64,000 bases of DNA from Bythopirellula polymerisocia (GTDB lineage Bacteria > Planctomycetota > Planctomycetia > Pirellulales > Lacipirellulaceae). Within the stretch, counting starts at the first letter, position 1; each line of letters opens with the position of its first letter. The stretch covers positions 307,855 through 371,854 of the forward strand of contig NZ_SJPS01000007.1 in assembly GCF_007860015.1 (NCBI RefSeq), in the 5' to 3' direction. Below are positions 32,335 through 41,703 of this stretch, in pieces. Below the pieces are notes generated by a model, which had not been told where the DNA came from, did no database searches, and was given only the letters and a program-made list of their open reading frames with translations. The translations under genes were made by a program, and so were the position numbers.

Positions 32335-34446
32335 TTACCAGTCTCCTCGTATGACATGAAAACTGCCGACCTCAGAGATGTCTTCCAGTCCTAAGGATAA
32401 ATCCATACCACGATCCGTGATGGCGACATAAGACCGGGGGCTCCATCCAGGAGACACTGCTGAGGAAATCGCCGCTAATTGGGTTTCCATGAGATTCTGT
32501 GGCAATGGATAGGAGAGGATATCTTCACTAGCAGTAAGAGATTCTACTGTGCCAGCCGGAAACTGAGGTAGCTGGTCTGAGAACAGTTTTCGTAGTTTTG
32601 TAATCGCTTGGACTTGAGTCGATGGCGGGAGGAGAAGTGACTCGTTATTGGGCAAGTCCTCCGCCAGGTAGAACCTGCCCTCGGCATCCACCACGACAAG
32701 TGTGTGAATATTGACGCCTAGTTGATTCTTCGCTTGCAATCCATCTTCCACTGCCTGGAATTCGATTTGTTTTTGCGATTCACGACTGGAAATTGTCAAA
32801 TATTGAGTAGGCGTCCGGGAAGCGAGCCATCCTTCACTCAGTTTTTGAGATCCGTTCCAGTGCAACACTCGTCGCTGCTGAGCATAGCTCCTAATCAATC
32901 TGCGATTCCCCGCTCGGGAAGAAGGTAAAATTGGATACACTACGGTAGTAGCGGGTACTTCTAATCCTTCTGCGGGCGCTATTCCCGCATAATAAGAAAG
33001 TCTCGCCCAACTCGCCGCAGTTCTTGAATTCTGATCAAGCAGGGTAAAGCTCCGAGCTCGCACGATTACTCCGAATCCATCGGACACGAAGCTGTAGACC
33101 AGCAGCAATAGTATTGTTCCAACGGCCGCAGCTGGTACCGTGAACAACAAGTAAGGTAATTGTTCGCGTCGTTTCAAAAAGATATAGTTTGCTGGTCCAA
33201 TTCCAAGCACGAACAAAGTCAGCAGCACTTGGAAGGCAGTTACTGGTGCCGTTCCCACTTCAGGTATTAACCAGTCGTTGAAGTTTTGATTTCCTTCATC
33301 CGGATTGTTTCCATGACGTCTTGTCCAAGAGAGTCTGTCGGAAAGTAGTGATTGTGTAATTGCCCAGGAGGTGCCCTCAACATCTACTCTGTCAATGAAC
33401 GGCCCAGTGAAGGCCGTAACAGTTCCCATTCCGTATTGTCGAGATGTAAACCAATGTCGCGAATCGACGGGAGTACTTGAATCCTCATTTTCGATTGTCT
33501 CATCATTAGGCGAGGATTCCTGCGTCTGAAGCTGGCTTAGTTTCTCAATGGCATCCGTTCCAGGATTATCCACTCTCGGAAATCGCCAGCCTCGTTCGAA
33601 AAGTGCCTCTGAGGTCATCTTGGAAGAGACAGGATCAGAAGTCACCTCTATCACCGTCTCAATTTCTGGAACGAGTTGATACGATTCACCTGAATTCATA
33701 AACCAAAGATTTCCACCTGAGCGAATCCAGAGGAGTAATTCTGCAAATCTCTCAGGCTGAAGTTCTTTGATGGAATTCAACGCGGCAACCGTTGTGATGA
33801 CTACGTCAAACGAAGAATAGTCGAGCCACTTTGCGGGAAGTGGACGATTATTCCAAAAGTGTATTTCTGCTGGCGCGCCTCGGACATCCTGCAGGAGTTG
33901 CGGAACAAGCATACTTGAATCAATCCCTACCAAAATTGCCGAAAAGTTGTGTCCACCACGAGAAACAGAGGATGGGGCATGTTGCACAAGGTCAATGCTC
34001 AGCTCGTTGTCCTTCACGCCATCAACCCACATCTCACAGCCAACGTAACGCCACTCAACGTATTCTGGAACCAACATTGTCAGGCTTGTAGAAGTATCAC
34101 CAGCGAGAAGCTGACAATCCTGCTCAACATCGATTACGGTATCACCGCCCTTGCTGGCGAAAAAACGTATTGTGAGCTGAACGTCAGCCGGAGCGGGGGT
34201 TTGAGACTTCAAGGTAAATACAACCGGTCGGTAGCCGTGCTCGCCGATCCAGGTCGTTTTAACTCTAACTCGGAGTCCTGATTGCTTAGAATATCGCGCC
34301 TTGTTGTTTTGTGAGAAGGGTAATTCGAACATTCCGCCGCTGTCGGCAAGCAGTGATGAAGAAACTGTAATCCAAGCTATTACCATCGCAGAAACGATTG
34401 CGAGAGTCTTCGACCGACTTAGCAAGGCATGGTGGTTACAGGTCAT
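32335..34446 (-). CDS. large exported membrane protein of the ABC unit, GATase-like domain
   Basis: An N-terminal signal or anchor helix (LAIVSAMVIAWITVSSSLLA) precedes a beta domain (residues 30-160). A Rossmann-like segment follows (FSAILVGIDSSMLVPQLLQD, SFDVVITTVAAL, WIRSGGNLWFMNSGES), like the class I glutamine-amidotransferase-type fold in GldG/DUF4350-type proteins. After it come two membrane helices (VLLTLFVLGIGPANYIFL and LLFTVPAAAVGTILLLLVYS) and a C-terminal beta domain. It probably sits in the inner membrane with its main parts outside. The start is uncertain: ATG at 34446 is used, and a TTG at 34464 overlaps the stop of the preceding gene. Function is unknown. Confidence 0.72.
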   Translation of the reverse strand: MTCNHHALLSRSKTLAIVSAMVIAWITVSSSLLADSGGMFELPFSQNNKARYSKQSGLRVRVKTTWIGEHGYRPVVFTLKSQTPAPADVQLTIRFFASKGGDTVIDVEQDCQLLAGDTSTSLTMLVPEYVEWRYVGCEMWVDGVKDNELSIDLVQHAPSSVSRGGHNFSAILVGIDSSMLVPQLLQDVRGAPAEIHFWNNRPLPAKWLDYSSFDVVITTVAALNSIKELQPERFAELLLWIRSGGNLWFMNSGESYQLVPEIETVIEVTSDPVSSKMTSEALFERGWRFPRVDNPGTDAIEKLSQLQTQESSPNDETIENEDSSTPVDSRHWFTSRQYGMGTVTAFTGPFIDRVDVEGTSWAITQSLLSDRLSWTRRHGNNPDEGNQNFNDWLIPEVGTAPVTAFQVLLTLFVLGIGPANYIFLKRREQLPYLLFTVPAAAVGTILLLLVYSFVSDGFGVIVRARSFTLLDQNSRTAASWARLSYYAGIAPAEGLEVPATTVVYPILPSSRAGNRRLIRSYAQQRRVLHWNGSQKLSEGWLASRTPTQYLTISSRESQKQIEFQAVEDGLQAKNQLGVNIHTLVVVDAEGRFYLAEDLPNNESLLLPPSTQVQAITKLRKLFSDQLPQFPAGTVESLTASEDILSYPLPQNLMETQLAAISSAVSPGWSPRSYVAITDRGMDLSLGLEDISEVGSFHVIRGDW

Positions 34447-34460
34447 GGAGATGTCGAAGA

Positions 34461-34760
34461 TCAAGGACTGCGTTCTGTCGTGGGTTTTCCGGGAAGATAG
34501 CGCTCATCGGGATTCGTTTGAATGCCCCCTTGGGGTGTCCTTGCTGGCAATTGCTGTTTTCCGAATACTTTTGAAAATGCGGCAATAATCACAAATGTAA
34601 ATGCCTGAACTAGGAGAATGACTACAACGCTCAACACTGCGACGCTCAGAGCAGTGGCCCAATAACTTCCGGCAGCAGCATGTGCCAATACGACGCAAAA
34701 CAGCGCGCAGACCGTGACCCATTTCAACGTTGTGAGCAAAGTAAATCGCGGGATAAACAT
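34461..34760 (-). CDS. small two-helix membrane protein
   Basis: From the ATG at 34760 the 99-aa product has two membrane helices (TTLKWVTVCALFCVVLAHAA and ATALSVAVLSVVVILLVQAF) and a short polar tail with RTPQGGIQTNPDERYLP. The frame is open to 34967 but the upstream part is not protein-like and overlaps the promoter region of the divergent gene. No family is recognised. It heads the ABC-2 unit, and its TGA overlaps or nearly overlaps the next start, so it is probably an accessory of that system. Confidence 0.6.
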   Translation of the reverse strand: MFIPRFTLLTTLKWVTVCALFCVVLAHAAAGSYWATALSVAVLSVVVILLVQAFTFVIIAAFSKVFGKQQLPARTPQGGIQTNPDERYLPGKPTTERSP

Positions 34761-34923
34761 GCCCGCTATTCTCGCAGAATTGCCTGCTTTTGAGCAAGTC
34801 TTTCGTCGCGACCTAGCAAGACTGATCGGCTGGGAAGATAGCCGCCCCTGGCCTGCCGAAGCGTGTGCGGGTAGCATGAAACATCCACCTGATGAGCAAT
34901 ATTCTTGATTTACGAGGGAGCAG

Positions 34924-37575
34924 ATGTCTCGAACAACAGGGATTCTTCTTGATTCAATTCGATTCACTTTTGCTGTGGTTTTTAGTTGCGCACTGCTAAC
35001 CCAAGCTCAAGCGGCTCCTGAAGTCGAGGCCTACGTCGGCCAGCCATTGGGCGTGGCCCGCGTGACGGTTGACGTGTTTCGAGGTGAACCTTCGTTGCCT
35101 CTCAATGACGAACGTTTTACAGTCGTTGAAAAAGATGGTCGCGCGATTTATCCGATAGTGAAGGTAGAGCCCGCCCGCCAGTTTTTGCGAGGACTGCTGG
35201 GCATCGAAACTCCCCGAACGGTGACCCTGTATTTCCTATTCCGTGGTGAAGCGCCTTTCGATGTTTCTGTCTACTCGCCAGTCGAGCAAGGAGTTCGCAT
35301 CAAGCCTCAGCGAAATCCTCAGGGACACCTGCGATTGCTCAGTGAGTGGTGGAAACAATTGACAGAGCGTTGGTCAAGGTTGCAAAAGGACCCCGAGTTT
35401 CCTCCTATTGCAGAGAACTTTCTCGTGGGGACATTCTCCCGTAGGTTGAATCGCCCTGTGCCGGAGATAGGTGGTGGATTATTCGGCTTGCAGGAAAAAG
35501 ACTCCGCGCTGCAGGAGTTGTTTGGGGGCGAAGCCGCTCTTCTTTCCGTCGACCGCGACATGGTGATCGGCACAGATGACGAATCCCAAAGGTTGCAAGA
35601 CCTCCCACCGGCTCCGAATTGGCCAAGTCCTCGCATCGATGAGACTCAATTCGATGAAGTGGAAATCGAAGGCCTTGCTTCGCATGTGCCGGAAGAATGT
35701 TTTTACTTGCGGTTCGGCAATTTCACGAACTATTTTTGGTTCCGCGATTTGAATGAAAAATGGGACGGTGATCTCAAGAACATGTTACTACGTCGGGGAA
35801 TTAGTCGCCTCCAATCGAGTCGCATCGAACAACAACTTTCTTTGAAGGAAAACGTTCTTTCGAGAATCCTTGCTCCGCAATTCATTAGCGATGCGGCACT
35901 GATCGGCCTTGACCCCTATATGCGGCAGGGGGCTGCAATCGGGATTCTAGTACAGGCGCGAAATAATCAATTGCTTTCGCAAGACTACATGCGACAGCGA
36001 CGAGAGTCTCTACAGAAGTTCTCTGATGCTACTGAATCAACAGTGACTATTGCGGGGCAGGATGTTTCCTTGATCGCCACTCCGGATGGTCGAGTCCGTT
36101 CGTATTATGCCCAGTCAGGTGATTTCCATCTGGTAGCGACCTCGCGGAAGATCGCAGAGCGATTTCTTGAGGCAGGGCAGGGGGCTGGTGCTCTAGCTTC
36201 CTTGCCAAGTTTTCGGAAAGCACGCCAAGAATTAGATCTCAAGCGAGAGGATACGATTTTTGCATTCTTCTCAGAGAAATTCTTTCAGAATCTCTGTACT
36301 CCTGAATATTGGATTGAAGTGCGACGACGTCAACAGGCAGCCCAGCAACCGCTCCTGGTTGAGATGGCACGCTACGCCGCTGAGTGTGAAGGATTGCCAG
36401 CGATGACGACTGATGAGCTCATTGCCACGGGTATTCTGCCAAAGGATTTTGGGATTCGTGCAGACGGCAGCCACTTGGAGGAAACTAAGTCGGGACCTGT
36501 GGATTCACTCCGAGGTGCGCCGGGATATTTTACTCCTGTTGGCGACATGGAACTCAAGCAGGCTTCTGGTGCTGAACTGGCAGCCTATCGAAAGTTTCTC
36601 GCTAATTTTGCTGAGGAAGTGGGTGAAATGCCACCGATTGCTGCCGGGGTACAACGGCTACCTCGTACGCCTGAGGAGGACCACACACTAATGATTGACG
36701 TGTTAGCGGCCCCTTTAGGGACTGTGAAGTTGGGAAAACTCCTTGACTCGCTCGGCGATCCAATTGAAGAAAGGATGAAACCAATCGCTGGCGACGTCGT
36801 TTCTTTCGAAGCAGTGCTCGATGTGCCAGTGCCACTGATCGGGGGAGAGAACCAGCCGCACATTTTGTTTGCAGGTTTACGGGACTTTCGCTCTCCACTC
36901 GTCGTAAGGCGGGGCGCAGTGGCTCCTAACGCTGCCCGCAGTGAATTGGTTCGTGCTTACGTTGGTGCCTGGCCTCGACCTGGACTTCTAGGAATCCTGC
37001 AGGGGCCGGATACTGCCAAAGGTCCTGAGCCACAGGCTCTCGGTGACCAAATGTGGCAGGCCCAAGCGGAGAATTTTCTGCTAATCTCGTTTAAGCCAGA
37101 TGTGATTCAAGAAGTCGAACCACAATTGGGTTTCGAACCCGCCGAGCGTCCTGCTCAGGTACGGTTTCGAGTGGATGATCTAACCGGTAAGCAGGTTTCT
37201 GAGGCAGTAAATGCCTTGGCTTACGCTCGAGCACGTGAGACTTCCGTGGCACCTAGCCGCTTGATGAATTCGCTTGCCAATTCGCTACACTTACCTCGAG
37301 ACCAATCTCAGGAATTTGCAGAAAGGCTCGTGGATGGCAGATTTGTGTGCCCTTTAGATGGCGAGTATGAACTTAACGAATCTGAAGGGTCACTTCCAGT
37401 GTGGTCGTCCTCTGCTCTTCCCGTAGCTAACCGTTTTATGCTGACCGAGGTGCCAGAAGGGTTCAAGTTTTCTTTCTTGGAGTGGTTCCGCGGCATGCAG
37501 GGAGACCTCCGCGTCTCAGACGGCGAGCTGGCGGCTCATGTGGAACTGAAGATGACCCCTGCGGCCCTGCCATGA
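34924..37575 (+). CDS. large exported planctomycete-type protein of unknown function
   Basis: GAGGGAG stands 6 nt before the ATG. A signal peptide (IRFTFAVVFSCALLTQAQA) is cut near AQAAP, leaving about 850 residues with no further membrane segments or recognised catalytic motif. The chain is rich in short paired strands and helices; segments such as YLRFGNFTNYFWFRDL, IGLDPYMRQGAAIGILVQ and YYAQSGDFHLVATSRKIAE resemble large lineage-specific proteins of Pirellulales (recollection). Periplasmic or outer-membrane-facing location is likely. Its stop overlaps the ATG of the DUF309 gene (ATGA), so the two are co-translated. Confidence 0.78.
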   Translation: MSRTTGILLDSIRFTFAVVFSCALLTQAQAAPEVEAYVGQPLGVARVTVDVFRGEPSLPLNDERFTVVEKDGRAIYPIVKVEPARQFLRGLLGIETPRTVTLYFLFRGEAPFDVSVYSPVEQGVRIKPQRNPQGHLRLLSEWWKQLTERWSRLQKDPEFPPIAENFLVGTFSRRLNRPVPEIGGGLFGLQEKDSALQELFGGEAALLSVDRDMVIGTDDESQRLQDLPPAPNWPSPRIDETQFDEVEIEGLASHVPEECFYLRFGNFTNYFWFRDLNEKWDGDLKNMLLRRGISRLQSSRIEQQLSLKENVLSRILAPQFISDAALIGLDPYMRQGAAIGILVQARNNQLLSQDYMRQRRESLQKFSDATESTVTIAGQDVSLIATPDGRVRSYYAQSGDFHLVATSRKIAERFLEAGQGAGALASLPSFRKARQELDLKREDTIFAFFSEKFFQNLCTPEYWIEVRRRQQAAQQPLLVEMARYAAECEGLPAMTTDELIATGILPKDFGIRADGSHLEETKSGPVDSLRGAPGYFTPVGDMELKQASGAELAAYRKFLANFAEEVGEMPPIAAGVQRLPRTPEEDHTLMIDVLAAPLGTVKLGKLLDSLGDPIEERMKPIAGDVVSFEAVLDVPVPLIGGENQPHILFAGLRDFRSPLVVRRGAVAPNAARSELVRAYVGAWPRPGLLGILQGPDTAKGPEPQALGDQMWQAQAENFLLISFKPDVIQEVEPQLGFEPAERPAQVRFRVDDLTGKQVSEAVNALAYARARETSVAPSRLMNSLANSLHLPRDQSQEFAERLVDGRFVCPLDGEYELNESEGSLPVWSSSALPVANRFMLTEVPEGFKFSFLEWFRGMQGDLRVSDGELAAHVELKMTPAALP

Positions 37576-38078
37576 TGTCAGACTCCCCAGTTCCTCGCTA
37601 TTGCCAGCTACCGTTTCCTCCTTATAGCTATGTACCCGGCAGTGGCACCCCGCACCCCGTGAGCGACTCACGCGGACACATGTATGGCAATCCGGAGCCG
37701 CCGACGCTGCCACTTGATCCAGAGCATTGGCCAGGGAACGAGATCTATCTGTACGCTGTTGATTTGTTCAATAACGGTTACTACTGGGAATCCCACGAAC
37801 AGTGGGAAGCCTTATGGCATGCCGCAGGTCGCACCGGAATCGAGGGAGATTTTCTAAAGGGCCTCATCAAGCTTGCCGCTGCAGGCGTGAAACAGCGCGA
37901 AAAGAATGCGACTGGCGTTGGCAGACACGCCCGGCGAGCGATCGAACTCTTTGGTTCACTCTCGCTGTCCAATTATTGTGGGGTCAATCTCGAATCGGTT
38001 TTGCAAGATGCCCAAAGATTGATTGAGAATCCAACGACTAAGATTTCCCCAATTGCGCTCTCTCAGCCTCTACCATAA
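37572..38078 (+). CDS. DUF309 family protein
   Basis: The 168-aa product has the DUF309 core: LYAVDLFNNGYYWESHEQWEAL then WHAAG, LKGLIKLAAAGVKQRE, and GRHARRAIELF. The conserved HEQWEALWH helix pair is the family mark. The family has a helical fold and no confirmed activity. The first 50 residues are Pro-rich and not conserved. I start at ATG 37572, which overlaps the stop of the 883-aa gene by 4 bp; an ATG one codon later is equally possible. The 3' end overlaps the convergent lipA by 41 bp. Confidence 0.82.
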   Translation: MMSDSPVPRYCQLPFPPYSYVPGSGTPHPVSDSRGHMYGNPEPPTLPLDPEHWPGNEIYLYAVDLFNNGYYWESHEQWEALWHAAGRTGIEGDFLKGLIKLAAAGVKQREKNATGVGRHARRAIELFGSLSLSNYCGVNLESVLQDAQRLIENPTTKISPIALSQPLP

Positions 38079-38985
38079 GCATTCCCGCCCGATAACTGCT
38101 GCGAACCAACGGGCCAGACGCCACGGCAAGAAATCCCATCCTTAGTGCCTCATTCTTCCATTGGTCGAATTGGTCGGGATGGACAAACCTGTCGACAGGC
38201 AAATATCGAGTTCCTGGCCTGCCTGGTGAGAGGTATTGGCCCAACGTCAGGAGTTCAACTCCAGCTTCGCGCAACGACTTGAGAGCATTGATGACTTCGT
38301 CGTCGGTCTCGCCCAGGCCGACCATAATGCTGCTCTTGGTCCACAAGTCAGGTCTGAGTTGCTTGGCTTGATGCAAAACATCTAGACTCTGAGCGAACGA
38401 TGCCCGGGGATCGCGTACCAAGTGGTCTAGTCGGGGGACACATTCCACGTTGTGTGCGAAGACGGCAAGCGGCACCCCATCTAGCAGATGGGTCAGGGAC
38501 GCTTGATTGCCATCGAGATCACTGCTCAAGAGTTCGACGGTTGTTTCTGGTAGTCTTCGTTTGACCGCAGTGACGCATTGCTTGTAATGGTCGGCACCGC
38601 CGTCAGGCAAATCGTCTCGATTGACGACTGTGATTACGACATGCGCCAATCCCATGCGTTCGACCGCATCAGCCAGGCGTTCAGGTTCATCCACTTCCAA
38701 AGGAGGTGGCTGACGTAGGGTTTCGACGGAGCAGAATCGGCAGCCCCGCGTGCACTCCTTGCCAGCAATCATGAACGTGGCCGTGCCGCGGGCCCAGCAA
38801 TCATGAATGTTCGGACAGCGGGCCTCCTCGCAGACGGTATGTAATTGGTTCCCCGACACCGCCATCTGCGTACCGTTGAACGAAGCCTGGCCATTGCCCG
38901 CAGGCAGGTTCACGCGCAGCCATTCAGGAAGGCGCTGCCGGCCCTGCGAGGTTCTGTTCGATTCGACAATCGGAAGCGAAATCAT
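38038..38985 (-). CDS. lipA: lipoyl synthase
   Basis: LipA is a radical SAM enzyme that inserts two sulfurs into octanoyl groups on lipoyl domains. Both iron-sulfur clusters are visible: the auxiliary-cluster cysteines in CEEARCPNIHDCW, the radical SAM CTRGCRFC, and the final Arg-Ser-Ser-Tyr segment (VRSSYRAG) that supplies the Ser ligand. VVITVVNRDDLPDGG and LLSSDLDGN are typical. The ATG at 38985 is used; a TTG at 39000 is an alternative. It lies 16 nt downstream of cysK, which may supply cysteine for sulfur; a common transcript is probable. No lipB was seen. Confidence 0.95.
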   Translation of the reverse strand: MISLPIVESNRTSQGRQRLPEWLRVNLPAGNGQASFNGTQMAVSGNQLHTVCEEARCPNIHDCWARGTATFMIAGKECTRGCRFCSVETLRQPPPLEVDEPERLADAVERMGLAHVVITVVNRDDLPDGGADHYKQCVTAVKRRLPETTVELLSSDLDGNQASLTHLLDGVPLAVFAHNVECVPRLDHLVRDPRASFAQSLDVLHQAKQLRPDLWTKSSIMVGLGETDDEVINALKSLREAGVELLTLGQYLSPGRPGTRYLPVDRFVHPDQFDQWKNEALRMGFLAVASGPLVRSSYRAGMLMVEAERAQLGKS

Positions 38986-39001
38986 GCGGTGTGGATCCAA
39001 C

Positions 39002-39943
39002 TCAGCCGGTCAGCCCTTCAAACAGTGGCGTCGACAGGTAGCGTTCACCAAGGCTGCACATAATCGTTACGATGCGTTTGCCAGCATACTCTGGTCGGGC
39101 TGCCAATTTTGCGGCAGCACACATGTTTGCTCCACTGGAAATGCCTGCCATGATACCTTCCTCACGGGCCAGGCGACGGGCCCATTGGAATGCTTCTTCG
39201 TTGCTAACAGTGATCGTTTCATCGACCAGGGTAGTGTCCAAGTTCTTGGGAATGAACCCCGCTCCAATGCCTTGAATCTTGTGAGGCCCCGGCTTGCCTC
39301 CACCGATCACAGGTGAATCTGCTGGCTCAACAGCAATTGCCTTAAACGAGGAATTGCGAGGCTTGATGTACCGTGCCACTCCAGTGATCGTGCCACCCGT
39401 CCCTACACCCGCGACAATTGCATCGATGTTCTCACCGGAATCTTCCCAGATCTCTGGTCCAGTGGTCTTCTCGTGAATAGCTGGGTTGGCAGGATTCTCA
39501 AACTGCTGGGGCATCCAGGCATTGTCGTTACTACTGACAATCTCACTGGCCTTCTCGATCGCGCCCTTCATGCCAGCCGCTGCCGGGGTAAGCACCAACT
39601 CAGCTCCCATGGCCCGTAGCAGAGCACGTCGCTCAACTGACATAGATTCGGGCATCGTGAGCATCAACCGATAACCCTTGGCGGCACACACGAATGCAAG
39701 TGCGATCCCCGTGTTGCCGCTGGTCGGTTCGACTATGAGCGTCTTGTCATTAACAAAGCCGGCTTTCTCACCTGCCTCGATCATTGCCACACCAATTCGG
39801 TCCTTGACACTATTAAGCGGCTGAAAGAATTCACACTTGGCAAATACGGTGGCATGCCCCTCGGGCACCAGCCGATTGATGCGAATCATAGGGGTATCGC
39901 CAATCGCGGTGGCGACATTGTCGTAGGTTTTGTTGCGTGGCAT
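39002..39943 (-). CDS. cysK: cysteine synthase (O-acetylserine sulfhydrylase)
   Basis: This PLP enzyme makes cysteine from O-acetylserine and sulfide. The PLP Lys lies in FFQPLNSVKDRIG, the substrate loop in EPTSGNTGIALAF, and the phosphate-binding loop in GVGTGGTITGVARYIK; the C-terminal Ser is in GISSGAN. Length 313 aa is typical. AAGGGAAG precedes the ATG by 5 nt. The protein could be the CysK or CysM type; SVKDRI with EPTSGNTG favours CysK. The gene shares a strand and short gap with lipA. Confidence 0.95.
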   Translation of the reverse strand: MPRNKTYDNVATAIGDTPMIRINRLVPEGHATVFAKCEFFQPLNSVKDRIGVAMIEAGEKAGFVNDKTLIVEPTSGNTGIALAFVCAAKGYRLMLTMPESMSVERRALLRAMGAELVLTPAAAGMKGAIEKASEIVSSNDNAWMPQQFENPANPAIHEKTTGPEIWEDSGENIDAIVAGVGTGGTITGVARYIKPRNSSFKAIAVEPADSPVIGGGKPGPHKIQGIGAGFIPKNLDTTLVDETITVSNEEAFQWARRLAREEGIMAGISSGANMCAAAKLAARPEYAGKRIVTIMCSLGERYLSTPLFEGLTG

Positions 39944-40131
39944 GGTCTTCCCTTACAAAAACAGATTGTGAAAAACGACAAGCGCTCGATAACGGCTTGA
40001 TTGGAATTAAACCGTGGATTATCAGCAGTTCTGCGAGTCTGGGCAACCCCTTTGAAATGTGGGAAAGGGGACTTGGAGTGAGGCTAACCTATTCACGGTA
40101 GTGGATCAAGAAAGATGGTGGCTCTCACAAG

Positions 40132-41598
40132 CTAATCTCCGCCGCATCCCCCACAACCTCCCCCACAACCTCCGCCACCGCCGCAGCCACTCCCACACCC
40201 GGTCGTGCCGCAACCACTACCTGAACTGGGTGGACCCAGACGAAACTTCCACGCGTCAGGTAGCAAGAGTAGGCTTCCTACTGCCACGGTCGAGAGACCG
40301 AATAGCCCCGTTGCCAAAGCCATGTCACTTGGTGCAAGTGATTCATCGAGTAATCGCTGCTTCTTTCGTAGATCTTCGTGCTGATGCCGGAGACGCTTGA
40401 GCACATTATCACCGGCGCGCGTGCGGTGTGGTCGGCGGAAGAACATGACCACAGCAAATACCGCCAAAGCAATCATCGTCCCCAGAAAGCCGATCGGTTT
40501 TCCCCTCTGTATTCCAACTATCAGCTTGGCCAATCCTATCCCTAAGGCAGCTAGAATGATTAACGGCGGTACCCAGCGACTGGCATGTAGACCGTTACTC
40601 GGGACGACTAGCCCCCAGGTTTCCAGTCGGTGTTGAATCTTCTCTGCTGCAGGATAGGCATAATCAACCACATGAGAGAATCGACTCCCTCCGCTCTCTC
40701 CACAAGCTGCGACCACACGTTGTTCCAATTCATTGGCATCCGCGGGTGTTCCTCCACTGACCTGCAAGCGAATGTCCTTCACACCAACCCCAGCATCGGC
40801 GGCGCGTCCCACTTCCAAAGCCTGACTGTGAATTAGTGAAGCGACTGCTGCCTGAATTGTCCCCTCGATACCCCTTGCAAGACATGCCACCTGATACGCG
40901 TCGAGCGGCTCGGGCGCATTATTCTCGCCAGGTCTCAAGACATAACGCAACACAATCGCACCCAGTACTGCGATCCCTAGTAGTATGGCGTAAAAAACAA
41001 GGAATTCGGGACCGGGTAGATCAAGCGGATTGCCAGCCAGGGCGAACGAGAGTGGGACGAGGCTCAACCCTAATCCACTGCGCCTTGCAAGTCTCACGGG
41101 ATGCAACAAACCCCAAGGCTTGGGGATCACCCACGCGCGCTGCTTGTCGACTCGCGCATAACGCTGCGGATCGCCAAACCGCACATCAACCGACGGCCAG
41201 ATGTCGGCTGGAGGTCCCACGCCAAAAGCCTGACGATAGCCGGCCAGAGTCTGATCGTATTGATCTCGATGGCGCTGGACATCTGAACGGGTTCCACGCG
41301 TCGGGCCATGGTGCAAAGGTTTACCTAGTGTCTTCTTGCAGAAGTCGTTCCAATAGCTGCGGCTATAGGTGAGATGGAGATGCCAAGCCTCGTCGACTTC
41401 ATGGGAAGGCGTCACTTCATGTCCAGCAGTCAGTGCAAGGTACACAAACCGACGGTATTCTTCTATTACGCGATCGGCAAAGCCCACCGACCAGCCGCTT
41501 TCTCGGGCAAGGCGCTGTGTAAAAGTTAGCGGCGATCGAGGATCGTCAAACTCAAAGGCGAGTAAACGCTGCCATAACAGATCTTGATCGCTGGGCAT
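40132..41598 (-). CDS. GRDP-like/TIGR04222 membrane protein with Gly-Cys tail
   Basis: The N-terminal 100 residues (LTAGHEVTPSHEVDEAWHLH, SRSYWNDFCKKTLGKPLHH) match the glycine-rich-domain-protein-like (GRDP/DUF1399) motif VDxxWHxHL. The middle has membrane segments (LVFYAILLGIAVLGAIVLRY, PPLIILAALGIGLAKLIVGI, IGFLGTMIALAVFAVVMFF) with a Cys-containing region like the TIGR04222 family between them. A further helix (FGLSTVAVGSLLLLPDAWKF) precedes a tail of alternating Gly and Cys (GCGTTGCGSGCGGG). Function is unknown; the His-rich head and Cys-rich tail suggest metal binding (inference). GGGAATCC precedes the ATG. Confidence 0.8.
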   Translation of the reverse strand: MPSDQDLLWQRLLAFEFDDPRSPLTFTQRLARESGWSVGFADRVIEEYRRFVYLALTAGHEVTPSHEVDEAWHLHLTYSRSYWNDFCKKTLGKPLHHGPTRGTRSDVQRHRDQYDQTLAGYRQAFGVGPPADIWPSVDVRFGDPQRYARVDKQRAWVIPKPWGLLHPVRLARRSGLGLSLVPLSFALAGNPLDLPGPEFLVFYAILLGIAVLGAIVLRYVLRPGENNAPEPLDAYQVACLARGIEGTIQAAVASLIHSQALEVGRAADAGVGVKDIRLQVSGGTPADANELEQRVVAACGESGGSRFSHVVDYAYPAAEKIQHRLETWGLVVPSNGLHASRWVPPLIILAALGIGLAKLIVGIQRGKPIGFLGTMIALAVFAVVMFFRRPHRTRAGDNVLKRLRHQHEDLRKKQRLLDESLAPSDMALATGLFGLSTVAVGSLLLLPDAWKFRLGPPSSGSGCGTTGCGSGCGGGGGCGGGCGGCGGD

Positions 41599-41703
41599 TG
41601 CTAGGATTCCCTACGAACAGTATTAAGAACAAAGCGACGAGATACTTCTGCCCACTCATTGTAGCGGACAAACGGCTGGTACCAAGTGTGGCTATCAAGG
41701 CCG

